Part shown: piece by piece, positions 49,900-61,876 of the stretch
Position numbering within the stretch: position 1 is the stretch's first letter
Layout of the letters: every line of letters starts with the position of its first letter
Source of the DNA: Tenebrio molitor
Taxonomy: Eukaryota > Arthropoda > Insecta > Coleoptera > Tenebrionidae
Assembly (NCBI RefSeq): GCF_963966145.1
Contig: NC_091054.1
Location: 19,344,001 to 19,408,000, forward strand
Direction: 5' to 3'
DNA: 64,000 nt
Made by a program: the position numbers and the translations under genes
The notes under the pieces: model-generated
What the model was told of the DNA's origin: nothing
The model's input: the letters and a program-made list of their open reading frames with translations, nothing else
Database searches by the model: none

Positions 49900-50310
49900 A
49901 ACCATCTCAAGCTTGTCTTCCTCCAAATATTGTGCGGCGCTTCACGGAAGAACAGTGTTCTTTGAACCCGCCTCATCAGCTGTCCAACGCCTCCGCCACT
50001 CTGCCGAGGTACATCATAAAAAGTGGGTTAACGACTTCACAGCCTTCTCCGTAGTTTACACCACCGGGACCGTCGTTCCTTCACACAAGAGCGAACTCGA
50101 ACGCTTCGGAATAGTTAAAATGCCGAGTGTTAGAAGGGATATCAATGAGATTAGAGCCGGAGAAGGAGATGGAAGTCCGAATAGGCGGTCGGATGACGTG
50201 TTCGGCTTAAAGGCGACGTGCCCGAATCGGCGCGGAACGAGACATCTATTTAAAAAGGCAGCCGTCGTCTCCGTCGAGCTGGGGGAAGCCACGCGCTCCT
50301 TTCTACTCGA
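49900..50310. other. GC-rich island with a 162-codon open frame
   Basis: The island (CpG-rich, for example TCGGCGCGGAACGAGACATC near 50227) holds an open frame of 162 codons on + (49871-50359) and one of 78 on - (50056-50292). Neither protein is recognised; long frames are expected where GC is high. A TATTTAAAAAG box at 50247-50257 could be a TATA element. Promoter or enhancer is more likely than a gene. Confidence 0.3.
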
Positions 50311-51000
50311 AATATTCCTCGAAATTTTCTCATCAAACTTATCTGTTTATTTACTTTAACTTATTATAAAGTAGCGAGAATTAATAAATATTCTACGACG
50401 GCAGCGCTAAAGAGATGAAAGAACATTTTTAAACTGAAGAGGTTTTAGACTACTTCCGTTTTATTTATCGGCACGTCACCCGCTCTTCATGCGACTTTGG
50501 ACTTAGTGGCGCAGCAACTTCTTTACCAACGATTTATTATTACAATCCCCAGTAGAATTTTTACTCGCTCAAATGAACCATTACAGAACATTTCGTTATT
50601 GGATCGTCATGATTAAAATTGATAAAATTAAATGTAAAATTTATTTGGCATTTGGTGCTTTACAAGTAGAAATTGTTTTTTTTCTACTTTCGTATAACAG
50701 ACTTAGAAATAATCTAAGTGGAAGGTTCGGAACTATGTATGTAATTCTCGAAAATTTTTATTTTTGTCCAAACAATCCTTTCACGGGAAATTTAACAAGA
50801 CTTTTTGACATCTTGTAACAAATTAAAAAGCTAAAAATGTGGAATGAAGTACATGTTCATACTTAAAATAATTTAAATTTTTTTGAAGAGTAATACATGG
50901 TCATCTACAGAATTACAGCATTTATCTTCCAGTTATTATTTTTTCGTAGAAATTTTTATTTTGCAACGAATTACGTATTATTGTTCATTTTGTGTCACAA

Positions 51001-51502
51001 TAGTTATTTGTATATCAAGGCCGTGAAATCATTCATTTATGTACCGAGAGAAAAATTGCGGCCGCGGCGGACAATCTCGAGGATGTCAAAGGATTTCGCG
51101 GCCAAGGTGTACACAACATTTTTTGTGCAACCGAAAACTTGTAATTATTATAAATCGAGCAAATAAAATTGACTTCACTGTCAATAAATACATATGTAAT
51201 TATAAATAACTTCGGGTTACATGTCGCTATGGAAATGACATAAATAAAACAATTCATTTTGTAAATAATCGTAAAAATGTGGGATGAGAATTGTAGTGAA
51301 AGTGATGTTTCAGTTTCGTGTGGGTACTCTTTCAGAGTTAAAAAGTACGTATTATAAATTCTGCGGTTTCTGAATTCAAACCCGAAAAATCTAAACGCCA
51401 GACTTACATGGAAACTCAGATTTGTATCAAATACTGCAATGACGGCCGCGGTCTGTTTTAGGTACGCGAAGTACTCAATTCGCGTACGGTTGCACAAAAA
51501 AC
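51001..51502. repeat. Dispersed repeat D, copy 2 (inverted)
   Basis: Opposite-strand match to 9128-10180. It contains TTTTTGTGCAACCGAAAAC, GTCGCTATGGAAATGACATA and the terminal CGCGTACGGTTGCACAAAA. The 154-codon minus-strand ORF at 51033-51497 lies wholly inside this repeat. It is treated as repeat-derived, not as a host gene. Confidence 0.7.
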
Positions 51503-53300
51503 ATATTTATGGGTACCATTGGACCGACCTAATACCACTGTCATATTAAGGTTTTTTCTTGTTTGATTAAAACGAACAAGTGGGTATGTGGCAATGGTTT
51601 GCCAATTATTTACCACTGGGGGATGCATACAGAATTTTTTAAACTGCGGATTTTTATTTTTAAGTTTCTATTTTAGTCACGAGCCAAGAATTAATTTAGA
51701 AGAAATTTTTCCCAACTTCGCTAAAATCAGATCAGAAAACAAATAATTTCTTTTGAAATACATACATAAATGCTAATTCGGTTTTAATAATATTTTGACG
51801 AGATTCTATTTTTATGATAAAACAAATGGATGTACTTCCATTGTAATCTGTTTGCCGACGTGAACGAGTAATATGCAAAATTTTTAACAAAACGAGTCAG
51901 GTGAAATAAATGATCATTGAAAATTTTTCCCAGGCTCAAAGGGGACGAAATGATTTTTTTAATAGAACTACTGCACTCCAAATCCGCACCATTATAAATA
52001 GGACACTTCTCCGTCCTATATACAGATGATAAATTTGCTATTTGCCGTTAAATTTGTTTTTATTATTAGCTTTTTCACGAAGGAGTCGGTCAGAGGTGAA
52101 AGACACTAGTAGATTTGACTGCTTGTATTTTCACCACCAATTTTCAACCGAGTTTAAATTTGGTTGTTGCTTTGGCCAGCACTGTAGCGGTCGGCTTTAA
52201 CTATCTAATAATCTAGGCAAAGCGTTTAGCTCAATAATTATTATGACAGTGGACAATATAAAATATAGTGTTGTTTTCCCTTTTACGTTTCTTTTTGGTG
52301 ATGATCGTGCGATGCATTTAAATTTGCTTGAAAACTGAAAAATATTTGACTATAAAAAAGTCAAGAACACAATGATCATAAGGTTATAAGTATGTCAAGG
52401 AGTAAAAGTTTTGCGTCAGTGGAGCTGTTGTCCAAATTAAATAACAAATAATTTTGATAAAAATAATTGCTTTGACCATGTTTTGGGAAGAGAAAATTTA
52501 CGTTGCTCTGTGTAGTGAAATTTAAAATTCAACATTTAAATTGCAAAAGACAAGCAAGAACCCTAGTCGATTCCTAAAAGAAAACAAAAACAAATGCCAA
52601 TAAACCTCTGCAAGAATTTATTGTCTGTGGACTTATTAGAGTATTCATAAACACATAAAGGTGTAGTTTGTGTATGTTCGAAACCACAGTCGATATGTCT
52701 GAACATAGAAAAATTATCCATAAAAGGAGATGTTCTTATAGTAACATATTTATTAGTAAGTGCATTTTTATGTTTCACTCTTACGTACATTTTTACGGAG
52801 TGTGCATGATGACAAGTTCTTCCAATGCAGCGACCTTTTTATTTTATTAATACTACCTAAGATTTTTCTCTTTTATTTGTAGAGAAAACAAGAAAAAATA
52901 TTGATTTAAAATTGTGGAATGTGAAAGAGAAACAAAATGGTTTAGATTCTTTTAGAGAGAATCGTTTTACTGTAAAACAAAAACAAATTTAAAAGCTACT
53001 TAATTACTAAAATTGTTTAATTCGCATGCAGATAAGACAATTTTGCAAAAAGAAATAAAAATATCGTTGAAGAAAACTTTCATATTAAGTTTTTTTTACT
53101 TATGTATTTCATTATTATCTTATAAGCCATATGACATGTTTTTCATCTTGGAAGTTGTGGATACTGAATTATTTCGAGCCACCCTGCACAACAAATTCAC
53201 TACGAAGTCGTTTCTAACGTCAAACTGATAGAAATGAACTTTTGGGTTTTGGATTCCAATTAAAATTTATCACGGAAATTAGTTATTTTCATATGAGTAG

Positions 53301-53405
53301 CGCTGTCAGATCACTTTTCAGGTATGAGGCCGAAATTTGAAGCACGAGGCGCCAGCCAAGTGCTGCAAAACAGGCCGAATACCTGAAAACTGACAGCGCA
53401 CGAAT
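53301..53405. repeat. Imperfect palindrome
   Basis: GCGCTGTCAG..ACTTTTCAGGTAT..GGCC on the left mirrors GGCCGAATACCTGAAAACTG and ACAGCGC on the right. The arms are about 35 bases around a central stretch rich in CGAGGCGCCAGCC. The right arm is the start of repeat F. Confidence 0.7.
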
Positions 53406-53595
53406 ATTGAATAACATTTTTCGTGTTCGTTTAGGCAGTCTTAAAAAACATTAATTTATTGTAAATTTTGAGGTTATCTTTGACAGATGTCAAGTTAGGT
53501 ATATAACCGGGAAAGTTTATATATTTACTTATATACCACTTTTCCGGTTATGTATCTCTGGAAACGAACACGAAATAGTTATTTACGAACCAAGT
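53363..53595 (+). repeat. Dispersed repeat F, copy 2, with internal hairpin insertion
   Basis: Matches copy 1 but carries about 50 extra bases at 53508-53560, where ATAACCGGGAAAG and CTTTTCCGGTTAT form an inverted pair. The copy starts inside the palindrome 53301-53405 and runs into the hairpin 53584-53711, so the region is a nest of foldbacks. Confidence 0.65.
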
Positions 53596-53711
53596 GCGGG
53601 AAGACGATGTTCCCGCATGAGCGCATTTTTTAAAACACGAGCGACGAAGGAGCGAGTGCCTTTAATTAATGCGCGAATGAACGGAAGATGTCTTCACGCA
53701 AGTGGTTCGTA
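53584..53711. repeat. Long hairpin with CGAGCGACGAAGGAGCGAG centre
   Basis: The left part (TACGAACCAAGTGCGGGAAG, ATGAGCGCATT) mirrors the right part (AATGCGCGAAT, CTTCACGCAAGTGGTTCGTA). The arms are about 60 bases. It is similar in plan to 6588-6712, with a CGAG-rich centre. Confidence 0.7.
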
Positions 53712-55508
53712 CAATATTTTTTGTACGAAAATTAAATTAAATTTTTTTGTTTTAATACATTAAACATAAACGAACATAAAACCGAGTAGGCAGTGATCTT
53801 TGGATATTGGAAACAATTACTTCACTTGATATTTCAATTTTTGCAATAATTTGTGAATTTTGTAGGAACAATTTTCAACGATTATAAATCTTTCCGTAAT
53901 TTTTCAATGGAGGAAAACCCAGGCAAAGACAGATTTTTTTTTGAATGCCTCAAAGGGCCAGTGTTTTTTGCAATTTTTACATTCGAGTCGACCGGGAAGC
54001 ACCCGTTTCGGAGCGAGCGTTGGATGTTAGAAGCGTTGCTTTCAAGGCTATGAGTACAAAAAGATTCTTTTCGGGTTTTGTCGACTTTCTGTTGGCCAAA
54101 GGATCGGTTTGTTTTACTTTATCAGTGTCATCGAAATGCTACTTTTAGAAATTTTCAGTTTTTTGGCAATTTGCCCATCTTCGTTACGAAGTTGGGTGTG
54201 TTCATATCACAGGATTTTGTACCCAAAAGAGTAGGTAGTTTTGTTTATTTTTAGACAGATCCTATTTACCCTTCGCAAGAACTGCAGGTAGAATAAAGGG
54301 AAACCCTAACTCGTCCAACGGTTGATTTCAAGAAGTGTAGGGCTTGCACGTGGTAAAGAATTAAATTTATAAATATGTACATGAATCTACTGTAGTATTT
54401 AAACGAATGATTGTAGAAACGTATAAAATTTGACGTAACTGGCAGTGTAAACATATCAATTAAATAAATGTGGAGAACCAGTTGTGCAAAATAATTTTTT
54501 ACTATTTTTCGACGCACATTGTAAATTACTGTATTTTCGAATATTTTATCACACGTGATTGCTTCACATAATTTTTTAGATCATCTAATTCCGATGATTG
54601 CAAATTATTCTTGCAAGTGCTCTCTTCAAAGAGCCAGACGTAAATTTTTTATCAAAAAGAAATGTAGCAAATGCTGCTTTCAGAGTAGGTTTTAACAGGA
54701 AATTCTAATTTCATTTCCGCCGAATTGAGTGAAAGTGCAGCAGCATAAAAATTGTAAATAGTTAAGATTTTTGTTGGTTGTACCCGTTTTGCTGTCGCTA
54801 CATTTACAACGAAAATAATTCCATTTAATGCGAGCCCATTGTGCAAAATTGCAAATTGGCCTAGCTGTTTCAGCTACATGATCAAACATTTTAATTATCA
54901 GCTAGTGTGTAATAGCTGTCCCAGCGCGGGTGCTGCTATTGTTAAAAATTATTTTAGAGATTCGTTGATTTATATTGTGCTCCAAATAAACATTACCTAC
55001 ACGTCAAACATATTTTTTTTTTCTTCATCGAGACATGTTCGATTCACGTCGAGCCACCCAGATGGACTTCTTCTTCACCAACAAATAAATAAAGTTATTC
55101 TGCAACAATGAAATTGTTCGTGTATACAAAGCCGGAACCACCTTGTGACGCAGTGTAGTAGATTACACTCGTGAAAATGAAACCAAACGATTTAATCGGG
55201 GGTGTTGTGACAATGCATGTTTTCAGAAAAAAATAATCGTTATGGTTGGTAACTGGACTTTTGTGGTCGATTGGATTAAACCGTATACATATTTAACAGA
55301 GTGAGTCATGTTCTCATGAGTGATAGTTCTAAGTCATAAATTTTTATCACCAACAAAATATGCTCTAATTTCGATCACGTAAAAATATGGTCAAAAATTG
55401 ATGATTTCAGTCTTTTTATATCTGTGTGAACCTCTGAAGTGTACAATTTTTAGATTTCAGATATGGTCTGATTATGTTTTTTATATCATTTGAATTTGGG
55501 ATTTTTTA

Positions 55509-55698
55509 TCGGGTGTTCATTTAATTTCCTCCTGAAAGTCGACGCTGAAGAGTCGATTGTGAAAGCATCACTCGTCAGTCTGCGGAGTAAAAACAAACAA
55601 CGCAAAAAGGGAGGTTAGATTTAAACAGCTGATTCGTGATCCGTAATCCGTGGTGCGTTCACAATCAACTTTAACGATACATTTAAATGAACAGCCGA
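55509..55698. mobile_element. Palindromic MITE, family A copy 4
   Basis: Begins TCGGGTGTTCATTTAATTTC and ends CATTTAAATGAACAGCCGA, flanked by TA (55507-55508, 55699-55700). The right arm has lost part of the CTTCAACGCCAAC segment. The interior carries the GATCCGTAATCCGTGGTGCG block seen in copies 3 and 5. Confidence 0.86.
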
Positions 55699-56561
55699 TA
55701 CTTAACACTATTTTAAAATAACTTTTGTCGTTGTGTTGTTTTTTCCCTTCGAGGAACAACATCGTTCTTTCGAAACGCGGCCCATTATCAGCTCATTCAA
55801 CATGCAAATTCTGAAAAGCGTAGTCTTGATAGTTTCCCATACATTAAAAAAAGCAATTGTTAAGTTAATTGTCCTGATCGCTTCAGGTGTTGTTTTTTGC
55901 TTCATTTAATAGTCGGAATATTATTCTTTGTGCAGTTTGATCTCTAGCGCTTCAATCTCTGCCTTTTTAATTAACACTGATTGAAAAACGACCTACTTGA
56001 CTATTGAATTTGTTTTCCTTCGGTTTGTTGATAAGTGGTAGTTTTGGGCAAGAACGACTAATTAAAAAAGCATCATTCATAATCGAATTTCCCACTTGTA
56101 CACGTCAAAAGTATCTTTTTGAATCGTTACGTAAGCCCATATTTGTCAGCGCACCACATCATCCTGACTTCGATCACCAAATAAAGAATCATAACCAGTC
56201 ATTTCCACTGACAAGTTCATTTACCTCCTCGCTTATTGTCGTAATAACAAAAAATGTTTTATTTATCCATTTAACGATCGCAGACCGAATATTAGTTATT
56301 ATTTTAGATGAGCACGAGTTCACGAGTTGGGTTTTAATTACATGTTGTTTTGACGTACAAAGTTGTACCTTTTTCCCGTGTTTCCTTTGAGTAAATGGAC
56401 GCTGATTACCACTTGTTGTCTTATTATCAGACATAATTGACGTAACTTCGCTTGTTAAGTATTTTTTGTTGTCGCTTTGTTTCTCATTCTATTTCTGTAT
56501 GCCAATTTAAAGTGATGCATGGGGTTCCGTAAGTTTTTATTAATCCAAATAACTCTACACC

Positions 56562-56715
56562 TGTTCCGTTACATTACGCATCCCTCAGAGGTCAGTTTTT
56601 GGACCGACGCTATTTCCATAATATTCAACACACTTCTGAAGATTTTTATCAATTTTTGACAATGCTCCTATACAACTGGCAGCCCAGTCAAACAAATAAA
56701 TTCTTTAGCACTTTT
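56562..56715 (+). pseudogene. Probable LINE reverse transcriptase remnant, weaker
   Basis: The frame reads RIPQRSVFGPTLFP before a stop, resembling GVPQGSVLGPTLF of non-LTR reverse transcriptases. The next frame continues as HTSEDFYQFLTMLLYNWQPS with loose similarity to the following region. No ADD box is recognisable. A chance match cannot be excluded. Confidence 0.4.
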
Positions 56716-58288
56716 ATTTTTCAAGTCTTTGTTCGGTAATTGCACGGCGGCAAAGAAAATCGAATGACTTGCAAAATGGTCAACTCAGGTTGATTGGCCG
56801 AAGAAAATCCCCGTTTTCAGACGTGTTGGAGCATCAATAAGACTCTCGATTGGTGTTACATCCGGATTAAATGAACAGGATGGTCAGACTTCAATTTTGA
56901 TTTTTTAAAGTAGATGTTGTAGCGTAGGAATTGATATTAAATTGCACCGAGTCCTTTTTGTCTTAATTAAATATGAAATTACAATTCGAAACACGTTTTC
57001 GTCATGTTGCACAACTGCAACAGAATATTTTGCCTCAAGAAAAAACTCTATCATCTTGACCTTTTCACTTTGAATTATGTTTCAGTGTGTGCATAATTTG
57101 ACATTTGCCGAAATTGCAATTTCGTTTTAATGCGAAGATGTTTTAAATGTTTCAAAGCCTTGTGGGTGTAGAGGATAGTTTCACATTAATTTACTTCATA
57201 CAATCCATTTTTCTAAATTTATGTATATCGGCCTTAGCACTTTTATTGTCTGAAGTTTTGTGGAACAAGTTCTATTTCAATTATTCTCCGGCATTGCGTA
57301 TTTCACAAAGAAGGTTAACCACTTGATATTAATCATGATTTCTAAGTATCCTTCAATGATACTGAGTTAACTTGAATTATATATTCGAAGTAGCTTTACT
57401 TAATGTGTAATATTTAAAGTGCACTTTCATTTAGATTATTACAAATAGAAATGTGTTGGGTAAAATCCATAGTATGTATTTTTATTTCAGCCTACTGCTT
57501 GATTAGATTGACTCCTACATTTTGAAAATAATGTGAATAACATTATTTAGAATTTCGATAGGAAAAGTTAACAAATTACGAAATAGCGACTAATGTAACC
57601 AGTTAGGAAAGGCTTCATTGTGAGAAGGAAATGGGATTTCCGAACGCGTTTCATACAAGATTTTTTCTAATTGTGACAAACAACGCTCTCTAAATTTAAA
57701 ACCGAGGAAACTATTATTTTTTTCATAAAATTCAGTGGGTTTTTTTGAAAAACTTTTACCCCATTTTCTCGAAATTTCTATAAGGCATTATTGATTGGCT
57801 CAATCGTTCCTTTTGTGGGGTTCCATTACACTGCACATCTTTCAAAATTATAGGAAAAATGTTCAAGTATGATATACCAAGTGATATCGAAGAGGAAGAA
57901 GAACCTGCGATATCATCAGTAATCCTGGAAAAATCAAAAGCAAAGGAAATATTTTTTTTCGTTAATAAATGTTTCATTGCGAAGTTGCGAAAAGTGACAT
58001 TTCGAAATTGTAAACAATGACACATTTCGTGTCAAAATTAGAAGAACGAATAAATTGCCTTCAAATTTTTGTATGTAGTTTAAATTTAATTAACTTTTTT
58101 TGAATAAAAAGAAATATTTTGGAAAATTAGAAACTTAAATCGTAAAACTCAACATAAGAGGCTGGTAATGTACGAGTAATAAACGAAATTAAAAAATATC
58201 ATAAAAAAGTTGCTTCGGCAAATCGAAAAGTTCCTTCAATAAATTGAGATAGTCACACTTTTTGGTCTACATTTTTCAACACCAAATA

Positions 58289-58370
58289 CAGTGTACTCTC
58301 TCTTTGCGGACACTCCTCATAAGCGGACATCTCCCTTAAACGGACACTTTTTGAGGGACCGACAAAACAT
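58289..58370 (+). repeat. Orphan pogo/Tigger-like transposon end
   Basis: After TA (58287-58288) the sequence reads CAGTGTACTCTCTCTTTGCG, then repeated GCGGACA / ACGGACA units in CTCATAAGCGGACATCTCCC. CAGT...CTC..TTAACGGAC with reiterated CGGAC is typical of pogo/Tigger termini, as I recall them. No partner terminus or transposase was found. Confidence 0.5.
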
Positions 58371-58805
58371 ATATGGCTTTGCTATTTGTGTAATATAAAA
58401 CTAAGAAGTCATTAATTTTTCAAGAAATTTCAAGTGGAAAAAATAAAACTTCCCGGAAAAAATTGTTAATCAAACTGAGGAAAGAAAACGTACTACATAT
58501 TTTTCCCTTTAAGGGAGAACTATTGAAAGAAAGATGAATAAACACATGTATAAAAATTTGATTTACTCTGATAAATAAAGCTTTAAGGCATCATCTTAAA
58601 ATTAATTGGAGAACACCAATATTTCAACAAATTTCTAAAGAAGAAATTCGAAGGTTCGTAGATACATGAACGAAAGCATGTAAAACTTTGAGGTATAAAC
58701 GTAACAATGTAAAGTTGTCATTATGAAACCGAGATCTTGCTTTAAACAGAATAAATCTAAAAGAGAATTCAGATGAGATAAAGAGACTAAAATCGTGTGT
58801 ACTTG

Positions 58806-59069
58806 TAGAGGTGATGGATTCTCTCATGGATGTGGAAATATCTGCCCGAAGGCGGAGCGATATATCATTGAAAAATCTGTAAATAAAAACTGAAAACGTC
58901 GACTACTTTCAAATTCAAATAGGTACATACAAATAGACGAAAGAGAGACGAAAGCAACGTAACGAATGACGACGATGTTTTCCGGTCGGTTTGTAGCTCC
59001 TACTTGAGACCGATATTCGTCGTTTGCGCAGGTATGACTCATAGCCCATGAGAAAATCCAAGATCTCTA
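58806..59069. mobile_element. Short TIR element (MITE), family B copy 2 (inverted relative to copy 1)
   Basis: The ends TGGATTCTCTCATGG and CCATGAGAAAATCCA are inverted repeats. Read on the minus strand, the interior matches 1581-1800, including the ACCGACCGGAAAACAT block, and carries about 40 extra bases. No coding potential is seen. Confidence 0.75.
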
Positions 59070-59650
59070 CATACTTGCTTTACTAGCTAGTAGCTACACA
59101 TCAAACCGGAAATACCTAGACTTAACCAAGTTCCTATGATCAGTGGGCAATCATTTTTCAAGCTTTTTTCTCTACTTTGTCCCTATAACCCCATGCGTTT
59201 TCTATGGGACTTAGTTCAGCATACTGGGAAGACAAACACGTAGCATTTATTTCTACTAATTTCAATCAATTTCTAAAAAGTTTAATTCGTTACCACATTT
59301 TGGCTGTTGTGATTTAACATAATTTGTAGGTACCATTGTTACTTTCAATATTCACTATTGAGAGTTCAACATCTGGTGTATTATGTCCATCAATAGTTTT
59401 GTCATTAGTATCTATTATTTATTCTTTTAACACTGGACAGAATTGAACACAAATAAGTACGTCAGAAAGATCTTTTATCCTTCTTGAAATTAAGTAAATC
59501 CAAATATGTACGAGGTTAATCTGGATCAGAATGAACTCATTAACTTTAACATAAATTAATTCTTAAGAAGTGGGTTTTGAAATTCATTCTTTTATAAGAC
59601 AATCAATTTTCTTTATAACTTGGCAATACATATCATTTTTTGTTTTAATT

Positions 59651-59823
59651 CCCTCCACCACCCGGCGGCACGGCAATTTTGCCGGAGTACATACACTATT
59701 ACGGATATTACTATCAAGTAATAGTGCAGTGCTTATCAACATAATTGCCGGCGTCTTGCCTCCGCATTTTCACTTTGTTGTGTATTATGTTCTGTGTCAA
59801 TGTTAAGGAACTTCCTCACGATA
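59651..59823. repeat. Dispersed repeat C, copy 2 (inverted)
   Basis: Matches 7731-7906 in opposite orientation, starting CCCTCCACCACCCGGCGGCA and ending near GGAACTTCCTCACGAT. Both copies end at nearly the same points, suggesting these are true element or fragment borders. Confidence 0.7.
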
Positions 59824-61868
59824 TAATTGTTATATATTATTATATGTACGTGAGTTATTCCTATTAGAATCGAAATGAAAAATCACACCAAAAATAGTAT
59901 CACGAACCCTAAAAATGAAACAACCTCTTGTTAGGAGCATTGAAATTTATATTGACCCTCTGGAGCGCCATCCGAAACCGAGGTTTTTACTGCTTGCAGT
60001 TAACAACATCGCATGTCATTAAGTATTTAAGTTTTGCACAAAGGAGACCAGCAATAAAACAAAAACATATTTTGAGTGCACAGAATAAAACTCCCCGCAC
60101 AAAAAGCCTTTCCTGAGCGGTTCGTTAAAATTTCATCAGGATTGCTCACGAGAAAACGTTTATTTGCCGTCGGTAGCGAGCTTTTTAAGCCAAATCTTCA
60201 TTCGCGCTGACGCCCAGAACACTTCTTCTATAACTGGAAATAATCGCCGATAATCGTCATTATTTTGTTTCTCGGTTGGTAAACGTGGCTTTGTGAGGGA
60301 AGTGAATTATCGGCTGATACGCTGTTCCCGATCTTGAAAGGATAAGTTTTCATGAACCTGTCTTGTGTCAACAGGGAAATTGAAAATGGAATTATTGTAA
60401 TGTATATTTGCATATTTTATACATTTCGCAGCAAAGATGCTGATCCCTCTCGGGTATTTCAATTTTGTTCCTTAAATATTGAGCGTTCAGAGGATTTACA
60501 TATTTTATGAAAATAGTTTTGACAGTGTGTGATTAAATTTACAAAAGTGAATGATTGGTAATTGGTCTATCCTTGAACTAACCCATAAAATCTACTGGGT
60601 GTCTACGAATTAATTATTCCAATGTAATATCCTCTAATTGAAATTGATTTATTGGAAATTGTTTTTGTGAGCTTGCACAATATCTTTTTTGATTTCATTT
60701 CGAAATAATGCACCATCAAGTTCGTCGATGCAATTTAACAATACGATTTGAAGCTTTGGTAATTTATAACGTATCGATTTTGTAATGACACATTTTCAAC
60801 TGATCAAAGAGTACTCGTATGAGAATAAAAGAAGATTAACGTATTCGATTCTGTTCATTATGAAACAGATAATTACAACACATCCAACTGTAATAACTAA
60901 CTTTTATTGTGGAAAAAAGAGAAGAATTCAATTCTAAAGCCAATAATTAATGGGTCGGAAGTGGGTCAGAACTCCATCACAACGATTTTTCTTCGCGTAT
61001 CTCATGTGGAGTTTACTCAGGAAACCGTGAAGGAGAGCAACTGTTGGTAGAATGCAACCAAAATGGCATCTCAAGTGGAATGCACAAAGCCGATAACTTT
61101 ATTTTCTAAAAGCTTACCACTTACAAATCTATACCATAAAACAAGAAAATCTGTATTTTATGTAAATGTACAGCAGTAAGAAGAAGTGGCACTATCAATC
61201 TAAAGAGACATGAGTAATAACAGTTTTTCGATGCTGTTTGTTACTGGTCCTATTGGTTCTTGGACCCCTTTCATCCAGGTAGTTTTTCTAGTGCGCCTAT
61301 ATTCTTGGCTATGTTTCTTTTGGACCTCTTCATCAATCAAAACGTCTCTTTCACAATGCCCTTTTTCTATTCAAAGACATTTGAGTTTAAAGTTATGATT
61401 TGTCTTTTGCATTTGTTCTCTTTACATCTTTCAGATTTCACCATACTTCTTTTAATATTCTGTCAATTTTGCGAAAGCTTGTTTGAATAAAATTAACGGG
61501 AAACACGATGATAATATCTTCAGTCTTAGTTGATTCGTTAATGAGCTTGTAATAATTTTTAAATTCTAAATTCGCTGCTAATTAATAAAATGAAGTAGGA
61601 TAATATCTGAATTAGTTAAGTTGTTTAGGTTAATTACATTTAACACGACAAAACTCCAATTTTTTAACTGCTATAGCTTAATCAAGTTATAAAAGCGACT
61701 AAATTAAATTAAAAAGTAGCGGTGACATCGCAAGTTTTTGACTTCTTGTAGTTTACTTTGCAATAACGCACATTAGCAAATCATGAAGTAGAGATTACTA
61801 AAGATACATTTAATTCTCACAATGGGATATCTAAATTAGGCAAAACCGAGTTCTATTTTGTTAATGGT
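59824..61868. other. No gene recognised
   Basis: AT-rich with frames below 80 codons. A CTGGGTGTCTACGAATTAAT terminus-like string near 60596 has no partner. Confidence 0.45.
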
Positions 61869-61876
61869 ATCTGTTG

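Larger units (their letters stand above)
51503..58288. other. No host gene recognised; palindromes, repeat F, MITE copy 4 and a weak RT remnant
   Basis: Outside the listed elements the sequence is AT-rich. It has short frames, the longest 128 codons at 56004-56390 (+), with no family resemblance. Confidence 0.45.

Noticed and set aside
49871..50359. 162-codon open frame as a host gene
   Set aside because: It coincides with a GC-rich island where stop codons are rare, an opposite-strand frame is also open, and the protein shows no recognisable family.
51033..51497. 154-codon minus-strand open frame as a host gene
   Set aside because: It lies entirely within dispersed repeat D, and the other copy breaks the frame.
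56004..56390. 128-codon open frame on the + strand
   Set aside because: Low-complexity hydrophobic composition, no family resemblance and AT-rich codon use typical of chance frames here.
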